DNA of 64,000 nucleotides from Oxobacter pfennigii (lineage in GTDB: Bacteria; Bacillota; Clostridia; Clostridiales; Oxobacteraceae). The stretch is taken from the NCBI RefSeq assembly GCF_001317355.1, contig NZ_LKET01000035.1:62001-126000 (forward strand), given 5' to 3'. Of this stretch, positions 26,749 to 35,296 are shown one piece after another (the stretch's first letter is position 1; every line of letters starts with the position of its first letter). The notes under the pieces are model-generated. The model worked only from the letters and a program-made list of their open reading frames with translations. It had not been told where the DNA came from and made no database searches. The position numbers were made by a program, and so were the translations under genes.

Positions 26749-28291
26749 ATGACTGGCTTTCCGGGGATTTCAGAGGTTTTAATGCAGGCCCTTCAATTAT
26801 ATGGCCTTCGTAGGTAAACCTTGAACCATGGCAGGGGCAATCCCAGGACTTTTCCCCATCATTCCACTGAAGCTCACAGCCCATATGCGTGCATGTAGTA
26901 TCAACAAGATGAAGCTGGCCTTTATCATCCCGGTATGCTCCTGTCCTCTTGCCGTCAACTTCTATAATTCCAGCCTCTCCGTTTTTAATGTCAACGCTGT
27001 CAGGTACAGGTTGCAGCTTGCCGGAGATAAGCTCTTCAGCCACATTAATATTTTCCTTTATGAATACCGGCGCCGAAGCTATAGGTGTAAACCTGGATGG
27101 GTTATATACATCTTCCCAGGGGCTGCTGCCCTTTGTAATAAGGTCTTTAATAATAATCGCGGAAGCCGTACTGTTGGTCATGCCCCATTTGCCGAATCCT
27201 GTGGCTACATATATGTTAGGAGTTTTGGAAGTGAAATGGCCGGCATAAGGTATGCCGTCAGGAGTGGAATAGTCCTGTGTGGACCAGCGGTAAGGTATAT
27301 CCAAAACTTCAAATGTCTGCACCGCGAAGCTTCTTAATGCTTCATAATGGCCTGCCGTATTGCCGCCCTGGCCTGTCTTGTGGTGCTCTCCCGAAACAAT
27401 TATAAGCTCATTATCATCGAGATTCTGATGGCGTAAGGAACGGGTGGGCTCTTCAGCTGTAATATACATGCCCCCGGGAAATTTTTCTTTAATTTTAATC
27501 CCTAAGGCATAAGACCTTTCGGGAAACAGTCTGGAGAAATATAAACCCTCCATATTTACAAAGGGATAGTGAGAGGCAATGATAAGATATTTTGCATTAA
27601 CTTTTCTACCATTTTCAGTAACGACAGTGACAGTATCTCCCTCTTTGATATCCACAGCCCGGGTATTTTCAAAAATATAACTGCCGGAGTCTGTTATATC
27701 CCGGGAAATAGGCAACAGGTATTTTAAGGGATGAAACCTTGCCTGGTTATCAAAGCGTACTGCACACTTGATATCAATGGGCAAAGGAATTTCTTCCGCA
27801 TACGATGCATTGATTCCAAGTTCCGAGGCTGTTTTTACCTCATCGGAAATCTGCTCCACATATTGGTCGGATTGAGTATAACAGTAGGCTGACTGCCTTT
27901 CAAAATTGCAATCGATATTTTTTTCTTTTATGATGCCGGCAATAAAATTAAGGGCATCCTCGTTTGCCTGTGCATATTGCCTGGCCATTTCTTTACCCAG
28001 CTGTTTCTTTATTTTATGATATATAAGTCCGTGCTGGGAAGTTATTTTTGCCGTTGTATGGCCTGTTGTGCCTTGAAGTATGCGGCCGGCTTCAATTATT
28101 GCGACTTTTAAACCTTCCTTTTTCAGCAGAAAAGCTGATGTAATCCCCGCCATGCCGCCTCCCACAACAGCAACATCAACATTTAAATCTTCCTGCAGTG
28201 CCGGATAAGGGGTTTTTGGCGTAGAAGATGTCCAGTAGGATTCAGGTGTTTCAGGAAGCCTTATTTCTTTTACGGCAGTGTCATTATTCAT
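26747..28291 (-). CDS. FAD-dependent oxidoreductase with C-terminal Rieske [2Fe-2S] domain
   Basis: Fusion of a DAO-type FAD oxidoreductase and a Rieske ferredoxin domain, 514 residues. The dinucleotide-binding motif VDVAVVGGGMAGITSAFLL is near residue 30. GYAGHF-like and ATGFGKWGMTNS segments complete the FAD fold. The Rieske centre is CTHMGCELQWN and CPCHGSRF in the last 60 residues, giving the Cys-His/Cys-His ligand set. This architecture is widespread in Bacillota, with no settled substrate. The ATG follows AGGAGGG. No partner gene is adjacent; the neighbours are convergent asnS and divergent ABC-F. Confidence 0.9.
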   Translation of the reverse strand: MNNDTAVKEIRLPETPESYWTSSTPKTPYPALQEDLNVDVAVVGGGMAGITSAFLLKKEGLKVAIIEAGRILQGTTGHTTAKITSQHGLIYHKIKKQLGKEMARQYAQANEDALNFIAGIIKEKNIDCNFERQSAYCYTQSDQYVEQISDEVKTASELGINASYAEEIPLPIDIKCAVRFDNQARFHPLKYLLPISRDITDSGSYIFENTRAVDIKEGDTVTVVTENGRKVNAKYLIIASHYPFVNMEGLYFSRLFPERSYALGIKIKEKFPGGMYITAEEPTRSLRHQNLDDNELIIVSGEHHKTGQGGNTAGHYEALRSFAVQTFEVLDIPYRWSTQDYSTPDGIPYAGHFTSKTPNIYVATGFGKWGMTNSTASAIIIKDLITKGSSPWEDVYNPSRFTPIASAPVFIKENINVAEELISGKLQPVPDSVDIKNGEAGIIEVDGKRTGAYRDDKGQLHLVDTTCTHMGCELQWNDGEKSWDCPCHGSRFTYEGHIIEGPALKPLKSPESQS

Positions 28292-28438
28292 ATATGCCCT
28301 CCTGTAATTTTTATTTTCCGCGTTCTATGTCTATCATTTGCTCATTGATAAAAAATATCCATATTTTACAGCCGATTGACGTAAAACTATAACCTTGTAA
28401 AAATTTTTATTGCAGTATAAAATAATATGTGAGGTCAG

Positions 28439-28458
28439 GGCCCGAAAAGGGTCTTTTT
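28439..28458 (+). terminator. Short leader hairpin with T-run before the ABC-F gene
   Basis: GGCCC pairs with GGGTC (one G-U pair) around GAAAA, followed by T5. It lies 61 bp before the ABC-F start. Upstream terminators of this kind control several antibiotic-resistance ABC-F genes by attenuation. Here it is only a candidate, as the stem is short. Confidence 0.35.
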
Positions 28459-28518
28459 AATTGTGAAAGCCTTTAAAGGTTATATAAAAAAGTATTAAGA
28501 ATAGATGGTGAGTTGACA

Positions 28519-30075
28519 ATGAGCATATTGAATGTAGAAAATGTAAGCCATGGTTTTGGTGCAAGAAGGATACTTGAAGATGTTTCCTTTCGCCTTTTAA
28601 AGGGTGAGCACGTCGGCCTTGTAGGAGCAAACGGAGAAGGAAAGTCAACCTTTTTAAATATAATAACAGGAAAATTAATGCCTGATGAAGGCAAGGTGGA
28701 ATGGTGCAACAGGATTACAACGGGATATCTGGATCAGCACACTATTTTATCACGAGGAGTGTCCATAAGAGATGTATTAAGAGGTGCTTTTCAGCACATG
28801 TTTGACCTTGAAAAAGAAATGCTAACCCTATATGAAAAAATGGCTGAAGCATCAGAAGAAGAGCTGTCTGTCATGATGGAGGATGTAGGGCAGATACAAA
28901 GCACATTGGAAAATAACGGCTTTTATATCATAGATGCCAAAATAGAAGAAGTTGCAAACGGTTTAGGCCTGGGGGAAATAGGCTTGGACAGAGATGTTGC
29001 TGATTTAAGCGGCGGCCAGAGAACAAAGGTTTTATTGACAAAGCTTCTTTTGGAGAGCCCTATGATTCTCATACTTGACGAGCCTACCAATTACCTTGAT
29101 GATAACCATATAGTATGGCTTAAGCAATACCTTAAAAATTACGAGAATGCTTTTATACTTGTATCACATGATATGGTTTTTTTAAATGATGTAATAAACG
29201 TCATATACCATGTTGAAAATGGGGAATTGACAAGATATACAGGCAATTATGACCAATTTATGCAGCAGTATGAGCTAAAGAAGCAGCAGCATATGCAAGC
29301 CTATGAAAAACAGCAGAAAGAAATTGACCGTCTGGAGGATTTTATTGCCCGCAATAAGGCAAGAGTTGCTACCACAGGCATGGCAAAGAGCAGGCAAAAG
29401 CAGCTGGATAAAATGGAGAAGCTTGAGAAAACTAAGGAAAAAATAAGGCCATCATTTAAGTTCAGAGAAGCAAGGGTTCCGGGAAGGTTTATATTCCAGG
29501 CTGAGAATCTTGTGATAGGATACGATGAGCCCCTTACAAAGCCTATGACCATAGCTTTGGAAAGAGGTCAAAAGGTAGCCATAAGAGGAGTCAACGGGCT
29601 GGGGAAATCCACTCTTTTAAAGACTCTTTTAGGAATAATAAAGCCTGTTTCCGGCAGCGTAAAACTTGATGATTATTTGTACCCTGGGTATTTTGAGCAG
29701 GAATCTCACAGGGATAATTACAATACGGCAATGGATGAGATATGGAATGAATATCCCGGACTTACCAATTACGAAGTCCGGCAGTCCCTTGCAAAATGCG
29801 GACTTACAAACGAGCATATTACAACCCAGATGGCGGTATTAAGCGGCGGAGAAAACGCAAAGGTAAGGTTATGTAAACTTATGCTTAAGGACGTAAACTG
29901 GCTGGTATTGGATGAACCTACAAATCATCTGGATGTCGATGCAAAGGAAGAACTGAAAAAAGCCTTTAAGGAGTTCAAGGGCACAATTCTTTTGGTAAGC
30001 CATGAGCCTGAGTTTTATCAGGACTGGGTTACGGATATCTGGAATGTGGAAAACTGGACGACAAAAGTGGTATAA
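28519..30075 (+). CDS. ABC-F family ATPase (YkpA/YbiT-like, ribosome-associated)
   Basis: Cytosolic protein of about 518 residues with two ABC domains and no membrane segments. These proteins act on the ribosomal E site in translation or antibiotic protection. ABC1 has GANGEGKST, LSGGQRTK and LILDEPTNYLDD. A charged linker (about residues 240-320, rich in KQQ and EKLEKTKEK) corresponds to the P-site tRNA-interaction motif. ABC2 has GVNGLGKST, LSGGENAK and LVLDEPTNHLD. The start SILNVENVSHGFG with FRLLKGEHVGL resembles Bacillus YkpA. An in-frame TTG lies at 28513; the ATG at 28519 follows GGTGAG. Confidence 0.92.
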   Translation: MSILNVENVSHGFGARRILEDVSFRLLKGEHVGLVGANGEGKSTFLNIITGKLMPDEGKVEWCNRITTGYLDQHTILSRGVSIRDVLRGAFQHMFDLEKEMLTLYEKMAEASEEELSVMMEDVGQIQSTLENNGFYIIDAKIEEVANGLGLGEIGLDRDVADLSGGQRTKVLLTKLLLESPMILILDEPTNYLDDNHIVWLKQYLKNYENAFILVSHDMVFLNDVINVIYHVENGELTRYTGNYDQFMQQYELKKQQHMQAYEKQQKEIDRLEDFIARNKARVATTGMAKSRQKQLDKMEKLEKTKEKIRPSFKFREARVPGRFIFQAENLVIGYDEPLTKPMTIALERGQKVAIRGVNGLGKSTLLKTLLGIIKPVSGSVKLDDYLYPGYFEQESHRDNYNTAMDEIWNEYPGLTNYEVRQSLAKCGLTNEHITTQMAVLSGGENAKVRLCKLMLKDVNWLVLDEPTNHLDVDAKEELKKAFKEFKGTILLVSHEPEFYQDWVTDIWNVENWTTKVV

Positions 30076-30101
30076 AAAAGCTCCCTGAAATGGGAGCTTT
30101 T
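30076..30101. terminator. Bidirectional intrinsic terminator
   Basis: AAAAGCTCCC pairs with GGGAGCTTTT around a 6-nt loop. It serves the ABC-F gene, and by symmetry the convergent MFS transporter gene whose stop is 14 bp away. Confidence 0.88.
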
Positions 30102-30114
30102 AACTTTTAAAATA

Positions 30115-31497
30115 TTAAGCATTAGCCGCGGCAGCTTTGGCTTTTTCTGCATTGGCAGCAGCGTATTTGGCTGCATCTGCATCAGTTATCTTGTAGCCGA
30201 TGAGCATTATGAGTCCTGACAGTGCATATAATGCCGCCGGTATACCGCCTAGAATCCACATGAAGTTGTTGATGAATTCAGGAGTAGCAGTCATGCCGGC
30301 TTTATAGCCTATGAGTGCAAGGCCGTAAGCAGATATGGCTCCGCCGAATGCCATACCAAGCTTCATTGGTATGGTGTACAATCCTGTTGCTGTGGCACGG
30401 TAATCTTTTCCTGATCTGTAATATCCATATTCTCCTGTATCAAGAACATAGTTAGGTCCAAAACCTGTGAAGAAGTACCTGGCAACTGACATCACGCAAT
30501 TAAATACTATATATACAATTAGAGAGTTCTTTGCAAATATAGCAACGCCAACGCCGCAGGCCGCCTGTATAAACAATCCATAAACCATAGCGTTCTTTTT
30601 GCCAAGCATTTTACCGATCTTAGGTCCTATCAGGCTGGCCACAAGACCAAATGCTGTAGTTACAGTCAACTGCACTGACATTAAAAGCCTGTCGCCTAAA
30701 ACATATATGAAGTAGTAGGCGGCTATTCCGCTTACTGTCATAATGGCTATGAAATATATTGAACTTGCTATGATATATACTAAAAGCTGGTCGTTTGTAA
30801 CTATAGATTTTACCAAATCGTTTATCTTTATGGATTTAGTATTTGACACGGCATCCTTGGGTGCAGGCAGGTCATATTTCTCCGATGCTTTTGATATAAC
30901 CATGTTGCCGATAGCCATAAAAAGTGCGAATAATATTGCAGTGGCAGAGAAAGCGTTTGAGTCGCCAATAAATTTTGCCAGGAAGGTTATGAAAGGCAAA
31001 GTGACAGCCGAAGTCAGTATCATAGAAGCAGCGGTCCACTGGCTGCTTCTTATGGAAAGTCTGCTTCTGTCTTCCATATCGCTGCCGGCCATGGAGGACA
31101 ATACGCCGAATTGAGCTGTCTGTATGAAATTCATAGAGAAATGAAGCATACCATAACCTATGAAGGTTATAACAACTCTGGCCCCCATGGGAAGAGCCGA
31201 CGTGTTTAAAAACTGTATGGTTATACCGCTGAAAACTACCCAGCGTAAAATAATAAGCCAGGAGCGGTATTTACCCCATTTTAAATTGGTCTTTTGGAAT
31301 ATACTTCCTGAGACTAATCCGACGCTGAAGTCGAGGATACGGGCAACCAATAAAATACTTCCCATCACAGCGGGACCATAGCCTAAATTTTCCGTCAAAA
31401 ACATATTCAAGTAGCTTAAAGGCATTGTATTACCGAAGTTGGATGAAAATGAGTAAAATGAATAGGCATTGATGTCCTTATTACTTAGCTTAGCCAT
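30115..31497 (-). CDS. MFS transporter, GPH (sugar-cation symporter)-like
   Basis: Polytopic membrane protein of about 460 residues with about 12 hydrophobic segments. The arrangement NAYSFYSFSSNFGNTMPLSYL, LDFSVGLVSG, and the GKYRSW loop after helix 2 is typical of the glycoside-pentoside-hexuronide/MFS_2 family. The substrate cannot be read from sequence. The C-terminus is an Ala/Lys tail (residues about 438-460). The frame is open to 31548, but the ATG at 31497 has a strong AGGAGGG site and gives the family start AKLSNKDINAYSF. It stands alone, with three inverted repeats in its long upstream region. Confidence 0.82.
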   Translation of the reverse strand: MAKLSNKDINAYSFYSFSSNFGNTMPLSYLNMFLTENLGYGPAVMGSILLVARILDFSVGLVSGSIFQKTNLKWGKYRSWLIILRWVVFSGITIQFLNTSALPMGARVVITFIGYGMLHFSMNFIQTAQFGVLSSMAGSDMEDRSRLSIRSSQWTAASMILTSAVTLPFITFLAKFIGDSNAFSATAILFALFMAIGNMVISKASEKYDLPAPKDAVSNTKSIKINDLVKSIVTNDQLLVYIIASSIYFIAIMTVSGIAAYYFIYVLGDRLLMSVQLTVTTAFGLVASLIGPKIGKMLGKKNAMVYGLFIQAACGVGVAIFAKNSLIVYIVFNCVMSVARYFFTGFGPNYVLDTGEYGYYRSGKDYRATATGLYTIPMKLGMAFGGAISAYGLALIGYKAGMTATPEFINNFMWILGGIPAALYALSGLIMLIGYKITDADAAKYAAANAEKAKAAAANA

Positions 31498-31582
31498 TTT
31501 TTCCCTCCTAATTTTTCCATGCTCGTGACCCAAATCAAATTGAGTCATGATTAATATAATATAATTCAGATAGACATGTTTC

Positions 31583-31680
31583 TTATGCCATAATCAATAG
31601 CTGACGAATGTTATGGCATAAAAAGCTGAATCAATTAAATTATTGATTCGGATTTATAAAAACGCGCGCACGTTTTATAT
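31583..31680. promoter_or_regulatory. Cluster of three inverted repeats upstream of the MFS gene
   Basis: Three palindromes occur within 100 bp. TTATGCCATAA/TTATGGCATAA (31583-31593 and 31611-31621) is a perfect 11-bp pair. GAATCAAT/ATTGATTC (31628-31649) is perfect. ATAAAAACG/CGTTTTATAT surrounds a GC-rich centre (31655-31680). They look like operator sites for the divergently read MFS gene. The rest of 31498-32053 is AT-rich with no ORF. Confidence 0.5.
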
Positions 31681-32053
31681 ATAATTAAAATTGGCTTAAG
31701 TATTAAATTATTTTAAATGTTGTGAGCTATGAATATTGCTAAATATGCTTTTTGTATGATAAAAAATAGGGTAGGATAAAGCTTATTGATAGAGTTATTG
31801 AAATGTACTGTAGTGAGTGTAGAAAATTTGTGAAATTATATTTAAATTTTTATACCATAAACAAAATTGAGGGGTTGATTATGATACCCTATATAGCATA
31901 AAATACATTTATTAAGATATTAGAGATGAATATTACGTTGATTTCACGTTAGATTATTTAAAGTTGAAATAATCATAAAAAAAATTAAGTTATTGTAAAA
32001 ATTATATATTTATAAAATTATTATTACATACAGAATCTTTCATTGTCAATACG

Positions 32054-32091
32054 AATTTATAGGTTAGAGGCGTACCTTTAACTGCATCTAA
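32054..32091. repeat. Solitary diverged copy of the 36-bp REP-like unit
   Basis: The segment reading ATAGGTTAGAGGCGTACC and TTTAACTGCATC aligns over about 31 positions with the ATAGGTTGGGAACATACC and TTCGACTGCCTC unit of the array at 25060. About 70 percent of positions agree. It lies just upstream of the MoxR ribosome site. Confidence 0.6.
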
Positions 32092-32110
32092 CATCAAAGG
32101 AGAGAATTAT

Positions 32111-33004
32111 ATGGATATAATCACATTACGTAAAGCCCTTGAGTCGGAAAATTATATATTCGACGAGGAATTTTTGGTTACGGTATATGTTGCATTGAAG
32201 CTTGAAAAACCCCTTTTGATAGAAGGAGCTGCCGGCGTAGGAAAAACTGAGGTGGCAAAGGTTTTAGCATCGGTTTTTAAAAGCGAACTGATAAGGCTTC
32301 AGTGCTATGAAGGCTTGGATGAATCCAAGGCTTTATATGAATGGAATTATCAAAAACAGCTTTTGAGCATACAGCTAAACATCAATAACGAGAATAATGC
32401 TTCGAATAATTCCGGCAAAAAAGAGGTTGAGCAATTATTTTCAAGGGAGTTTCTTTTAGAGAGGCCTCTTATAAAAGCTATCAACAGTCCGGAAAAATGC
32501 GTTCTTTTAATTGATGAAATAGATAAAACAGATGAAGAATTTGAAGCCTTTCTTTTGGAAATTTTATCGGATTTTCAAGTATCAATACCCGAGCTTGGAA
32601 CAATTAAGGCAAAAAATAAGCCTATAGTAATATTGACCAGCAACAATAACCGCCCTTTATCCGATGCATTAAAAAGAAGGTGCGCCTATCTTTATATTGA
32701 TTATCCCGATGTTGAAAAAGAAGCAGCTATTATAAATGCAAAAATACCGGGAGTGACTGCCAAGCTTTCAAAGGAAGCTGCAGCGGCAGTTGCCTTTTTA
32801 AGGGGAAACAATAAAATTTTAAAAAAGCCTTCTATAGCAGAGACTCTGGATTGGGTGTCCGCATTAATGGCCTTGGGCAAGAACTGTTTGGATGCGGATG
32901 GAGCCGATAAGACATTGGGATTTATACTTAAAAACAGCGAAGATATTTTTGAATTCCGGAAGGATGGCGGATTTGATGGATTCTTTGACGAAAAACATAA
33001 TTGA
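32111..33004 (+). CDS. MoxR-family AAA+ ATPase
   Basis: AAA+ ATPase of 297 residues in the MoxR group, chaperones that work with a VWA-domain partner to mature metal or multi-subunit enzymes. Walker A is GAAGVGKTEVAK, Walker B is CVLLIDEIDKTDEEFE, sensor 1 is VILTSNNNRPLS and the arginine finger is in ALKRRCAYLYIDYPD. The ATG follows AAAGGAGAG. Its end overlaps the start of the VWA gene by about 29 bp, supporting a functional pair. The acs cluster begins about 1 kb downstream on the same strand. Confidence 0.9.
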   Translation: MDIITLRKALESENYIFDEEFLVTVYVALKLEKPLLIEGAAGVGKTEVAKVLASVFKSELIRLQCYEGLDESKALYEWNYQKQLLSIQLNINNENNASNNSGKKEVEQLFSREFLLERPLIKAINSPEKCVLLIDEIDKTDEEFEAFLLEILSDFQVSIPELGTIKAKNKPIVILTSNNNRPLSDALKRRCAYLYIDYPDVEKEAAIINAKIPGVTAKLSKEAAAAVAFLRGNNKILKKPSIAETLDWVSALMALGKNCLDADGADKTLGFILKNSEDIFEFRKDGGFDGFFDEKHN

Positions 33005-34289
33005 GTTTGCGGATGTCTTAAGGATAGCGGGTGTGAGGCTGAGTACATCCGAGGTCATTGATTCAATAACAAGCCTTAGATATATTGATATTTTGGATAA
33101 GAAAAGCGTGAAGACAGCACTGTCGTCCTGCATGGCCAAGGGGGAGGAGGAGAGGAATATATTTTCCGAAGCCTTTGATAAGTTCTTTATCCCTTTGGAT
33201 GAAAGGCTGCAATACTTAGAGAGCAAGTCTGCCAAAATAGAGGAAATAAGAGCCCAAATCACACAGGAGGCAGCCGAGCTTAAATTTAACGGAGCTCCCA
33301 TCAATTTGCCTGATGAACTCAAAGAGGTGTATTATAACCTTCCCATGGAAGAAAAACACAGTATAAAAGCCTTTATCGAGAAGTCCTTCTCAGGAATGGA
33401 AGGCCTGGCAGGTCCTCGGCTTCTAATGGAGAATATGGTGAAGGGTAAGCTTAACAACCTGAGACAGAATTTAAGCTCCGATGATTATAAAGATTGGAAG
33501 TCTTATGAGAACGCCCTGTCTGATGCAGGCCTTATTGCAGGAGAAGTTATTGAAGACATACAAAATAAAGACAGCCTCCTATATAAAAATATAGGTGATA
33601 TAAAAGAGGAAGAAATACCTAAAGTTATAATGCTTATTAAGCAAATAGCAGAGAAGCTCAGAAGAAATATAAGAAGGCGTGAGCTTATGGTGAAGAGAAA
33701 ATCCAAACCCGACCTTAGAAGAACCATAAGAGACAGCTTAAGTACCGGCGGTGTGCTTTTTAATATAAAATACAAAGCCAAGTCCAGGAAAAAGAACAAG
33801 CTTCTTGTTTTATGCGATGTATCGGCATCAATGTACAGGTTCTCGGGCTTTGCCATGCAGTTTATATTGGGAATGCATATGAATTCCTCCATTGCAGACA
33901 CTTATATTTTCTCCGAATTTGCTGAACACATAAACATAACTGCTGCTGAAAACCCAAACAGCTTTGAAAGGAAAATCAAGGAGAGCAAAGCCTGGAGAAA
34001 GGGCACAAATATTTACAATGCCCTTGATTATATTTTAAATTCCAGATTTGTCCGTCTAAATTCCTCCACCATTGTCATAATTTTAAGCGATGCCAAGACT
34101 CTTGATGCGGCAAATGCCTCCGACAGTCTCAAACTCCTTGATGGAAAGGTAAAAAGGATAATATGGCTGAACCCTCTCTCCGAAAAGGAATGGTCCAAAA
34201 TACCCAGCCTTGTTAACTTCATCCGCTACAGCACCATGCTGGACTGCAGCAATATAGAAAGGCTGGCTAAAGCCTGCAGTATGATTTAG
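32976..34289 (+). CDS. VWA-domain CoxE-like protein
   Basis: Partner of the MoxR ATPase, about 437 residues. The N-terminal region LTKNIIEFADVLRIAGVRLST is typical of CoxE-like VWA proteins. The middle is helical and charged. The VWA domain begins at LLVLCDVSASM, a MIDAS motif of type DxSxS, with MIDAS Thr in RKGTNIYNAL and Asp in IILSDAKTLD. The frame is open back to 32892, but ATG 32976 (or 32964) fits the family start. CoxD/CoxE pairs mature Mo-CO dehydrogenase. Here no Mo enzyme is in view and the nearest CO enzyme is a Ni-CODH. A role in its maturation is speculative. Confidence 0.86.
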   Translation: MDSLTKNIIEFADVLRIAGVRLSTSEVIDSITSLRYIDILDKKSVKTALSSCMAKGEEERNIFSEAFDKFFIPLDERLQYLESKSAKIEEIRAQITQEAAELKFNGAPINLPDELKEVYYNLPMEEKHSIKAFIEKSFSGMEGLAGPRLLMENMVKGKLNNLRQNLSSDDYKDWKSYENALSDAGLIAGEVIEDIQNKDSLLYKNIGDIKEEEIPKVIMLIKQIAEKLRRNIRRRELMVKRKSKPDLRRTIRDSLSTGGVLFNIKYKAKSRKKNKLLVLCDVSASMYRFSGFAMQFILGMHMNSSIADTYIFSEFAEHINITAAENPNSFERKIKESKAWRKGTNIYNALDYILNSRFVRLNSSTIVIILSDAKTLDAANASDSLKLLDGKVKRIIWLNPLSEKEWSKIPSLVNFIRYSTMLDCSNIERLAKACSMI

Positions 34290-34300
34290 TTTTATTTATT

Positions 34301-34498
34301 GGCTTATTAAAAGGTATTTGAACTGTCTCCAAGTCCTAGTGCCTGTAAAACTCGGCTTGGGAATAAGTCATACTCGCTGCCGCTCAGACAATAAGCTGGT
34401 GACATTCCTTTAGGAGTGTCACCTTTCCTTAAAGCTTACCAAGCCTTCGTTAATATGCACACAGACTTACGCAATGTTCTCATACCTTTTAATAAGCG
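34301..34498. repeat. Palindromic repeat element, copy B (MITE-like)
   Basis: Terminal inverted repeats: GGCTTATTAAAAGGTATTTG with the following AAC at 34301-34323, and GTTCTCATACC followed by TTTTAATAAGCG at 34476-34498 (20 of 23 positions complementary). An internal hairpin, GGTGACATTCC/GGAGTGTCACC, is present. The block CAAGTCCTAGTGCCTGTAAA with its downstream ATAAGTCATACTCGCT recurs in copy C at 49961. No ORF. Confidence 0.75.
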
Positions 34499-34570
34499 AA
34501 TTACAGTAAGTTAATCACAATAATGTTTTCGAATATATAGTTAGATACGGTTTTACGAAAAATGAAAATA

Positions 34571-34604
34571 GATAAAAACCACCGTTAAAACGGTGGTTTT
34601 TATC
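34571..34604. terminator. Terminator of cooT (bidirectional stem)
   Basis: GATAAAAACCACCG and CGGTGGTTTTTATC form a long perfect stem with T-runs on both strands. It lies 9 bp past the cooT stop on the minus strand and can also stop transcription from the VWA gene side. Confidence 0.88.
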
Positions 34605-34612
34605 TGCCATAA

Positions 34613-34801
34613 CTACTTTTCAAGTATGATTTTATGTCTAACTAAGGCTAATTCTTTTATTTTTGCCTTGATAAGTTTCTTCTGTCCAAATATATTTTCA
34701 AGAAGCAACCCGTCCTCCTGGGGAATCAATCTGTCCACACTTTCAAAAAACAGGGATTCACGGCCATTCTCATCAATCAGATAAACGTTGGATTCACACA
34801 T
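34613..34801 (-). CDS. cooT: CooT-family nickel-binding protein
   Basis: Small Ni(II)-binding protein that assists nickel delivery to carbon monoxide dehydrogenase. Its 62 residues match the family. It begins MCESNVYLIDENGRESLFFE, and the Cys at position 2 is the Ni ligand of CooT dimers. DRLIPQEDGLLLENIFGQ and IKAKIKELALV are conserved. The ATG follows AGAGGTGATAAC. It is transcribed away from the acs cluster, whose first gene lies about 500 bp on the other side, so it is probably co-regulated with nickel enzyme synthesis. Confidence 0.88.
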   Translation of the reverse strand: MCESNVYLIDENGRESLFFESVDRLIPQEDGLLLENIFGQKKLIKAKIKELALVRHKIILEK

Positions 34802-35296
34802 GTTATCACCTCTTTTACTATATTACTCTTAATATATTAATCTAATAATTATCTAACGCTTCTATTATTATAATATAACGATTATTTGTAGTTCTATAAC
34901 TTCCTTATGATTTTTATGACTTTGGAAATGAAAAACAGTGGCTTTTTCAGAGGGAAAGATGATATAATCTGTTATAATACACGATTGTAAAGCTATAGCT
35001 GTATTATATTGTTAATTTCATTTAAATTTTATATTAAAATCTGGCTTAAAATATTCATCTGCCCAATATATTGTTAAATAAATAGCAATCTTTTGACGCG
35101 GAAAATGGAGATAAATGTTATAACATAGTGCCCTGCCTTTATGTAGTACTTAAATTACAAAAACATAAGGAAAAATTACAAGTATAAGTTTACAAATAAT
35201 ATTACAATAATATCACAAGTAATATGCTTAGCCTAACAAATAAAGTAATTAAGAGGTTACCGGACTTTAACTTAGGAAGGCGTTGGGGATGATAAA
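34802..35296. other. Long AT-rich divergent region between cooT and the acs cluster
   Basis: About 495 bp without a gene. TATAAT-like boxes occur near 34970 and elsewhere. A perfect palindrome ATGTTATAACAT lies at 35115-35126 about 170 bp before the first cluster gene, and could be a regulator site. Promoters for both directions should be here, but no single pair of boxes stands out. Confidence 0.45.

Noticed and set aside
34802-35296. tRNA or riboswitch before the acs cluster
   Set aside because: No cloverleaf, no known aptamer motif; only AT-rich DNA with a short palindrome.
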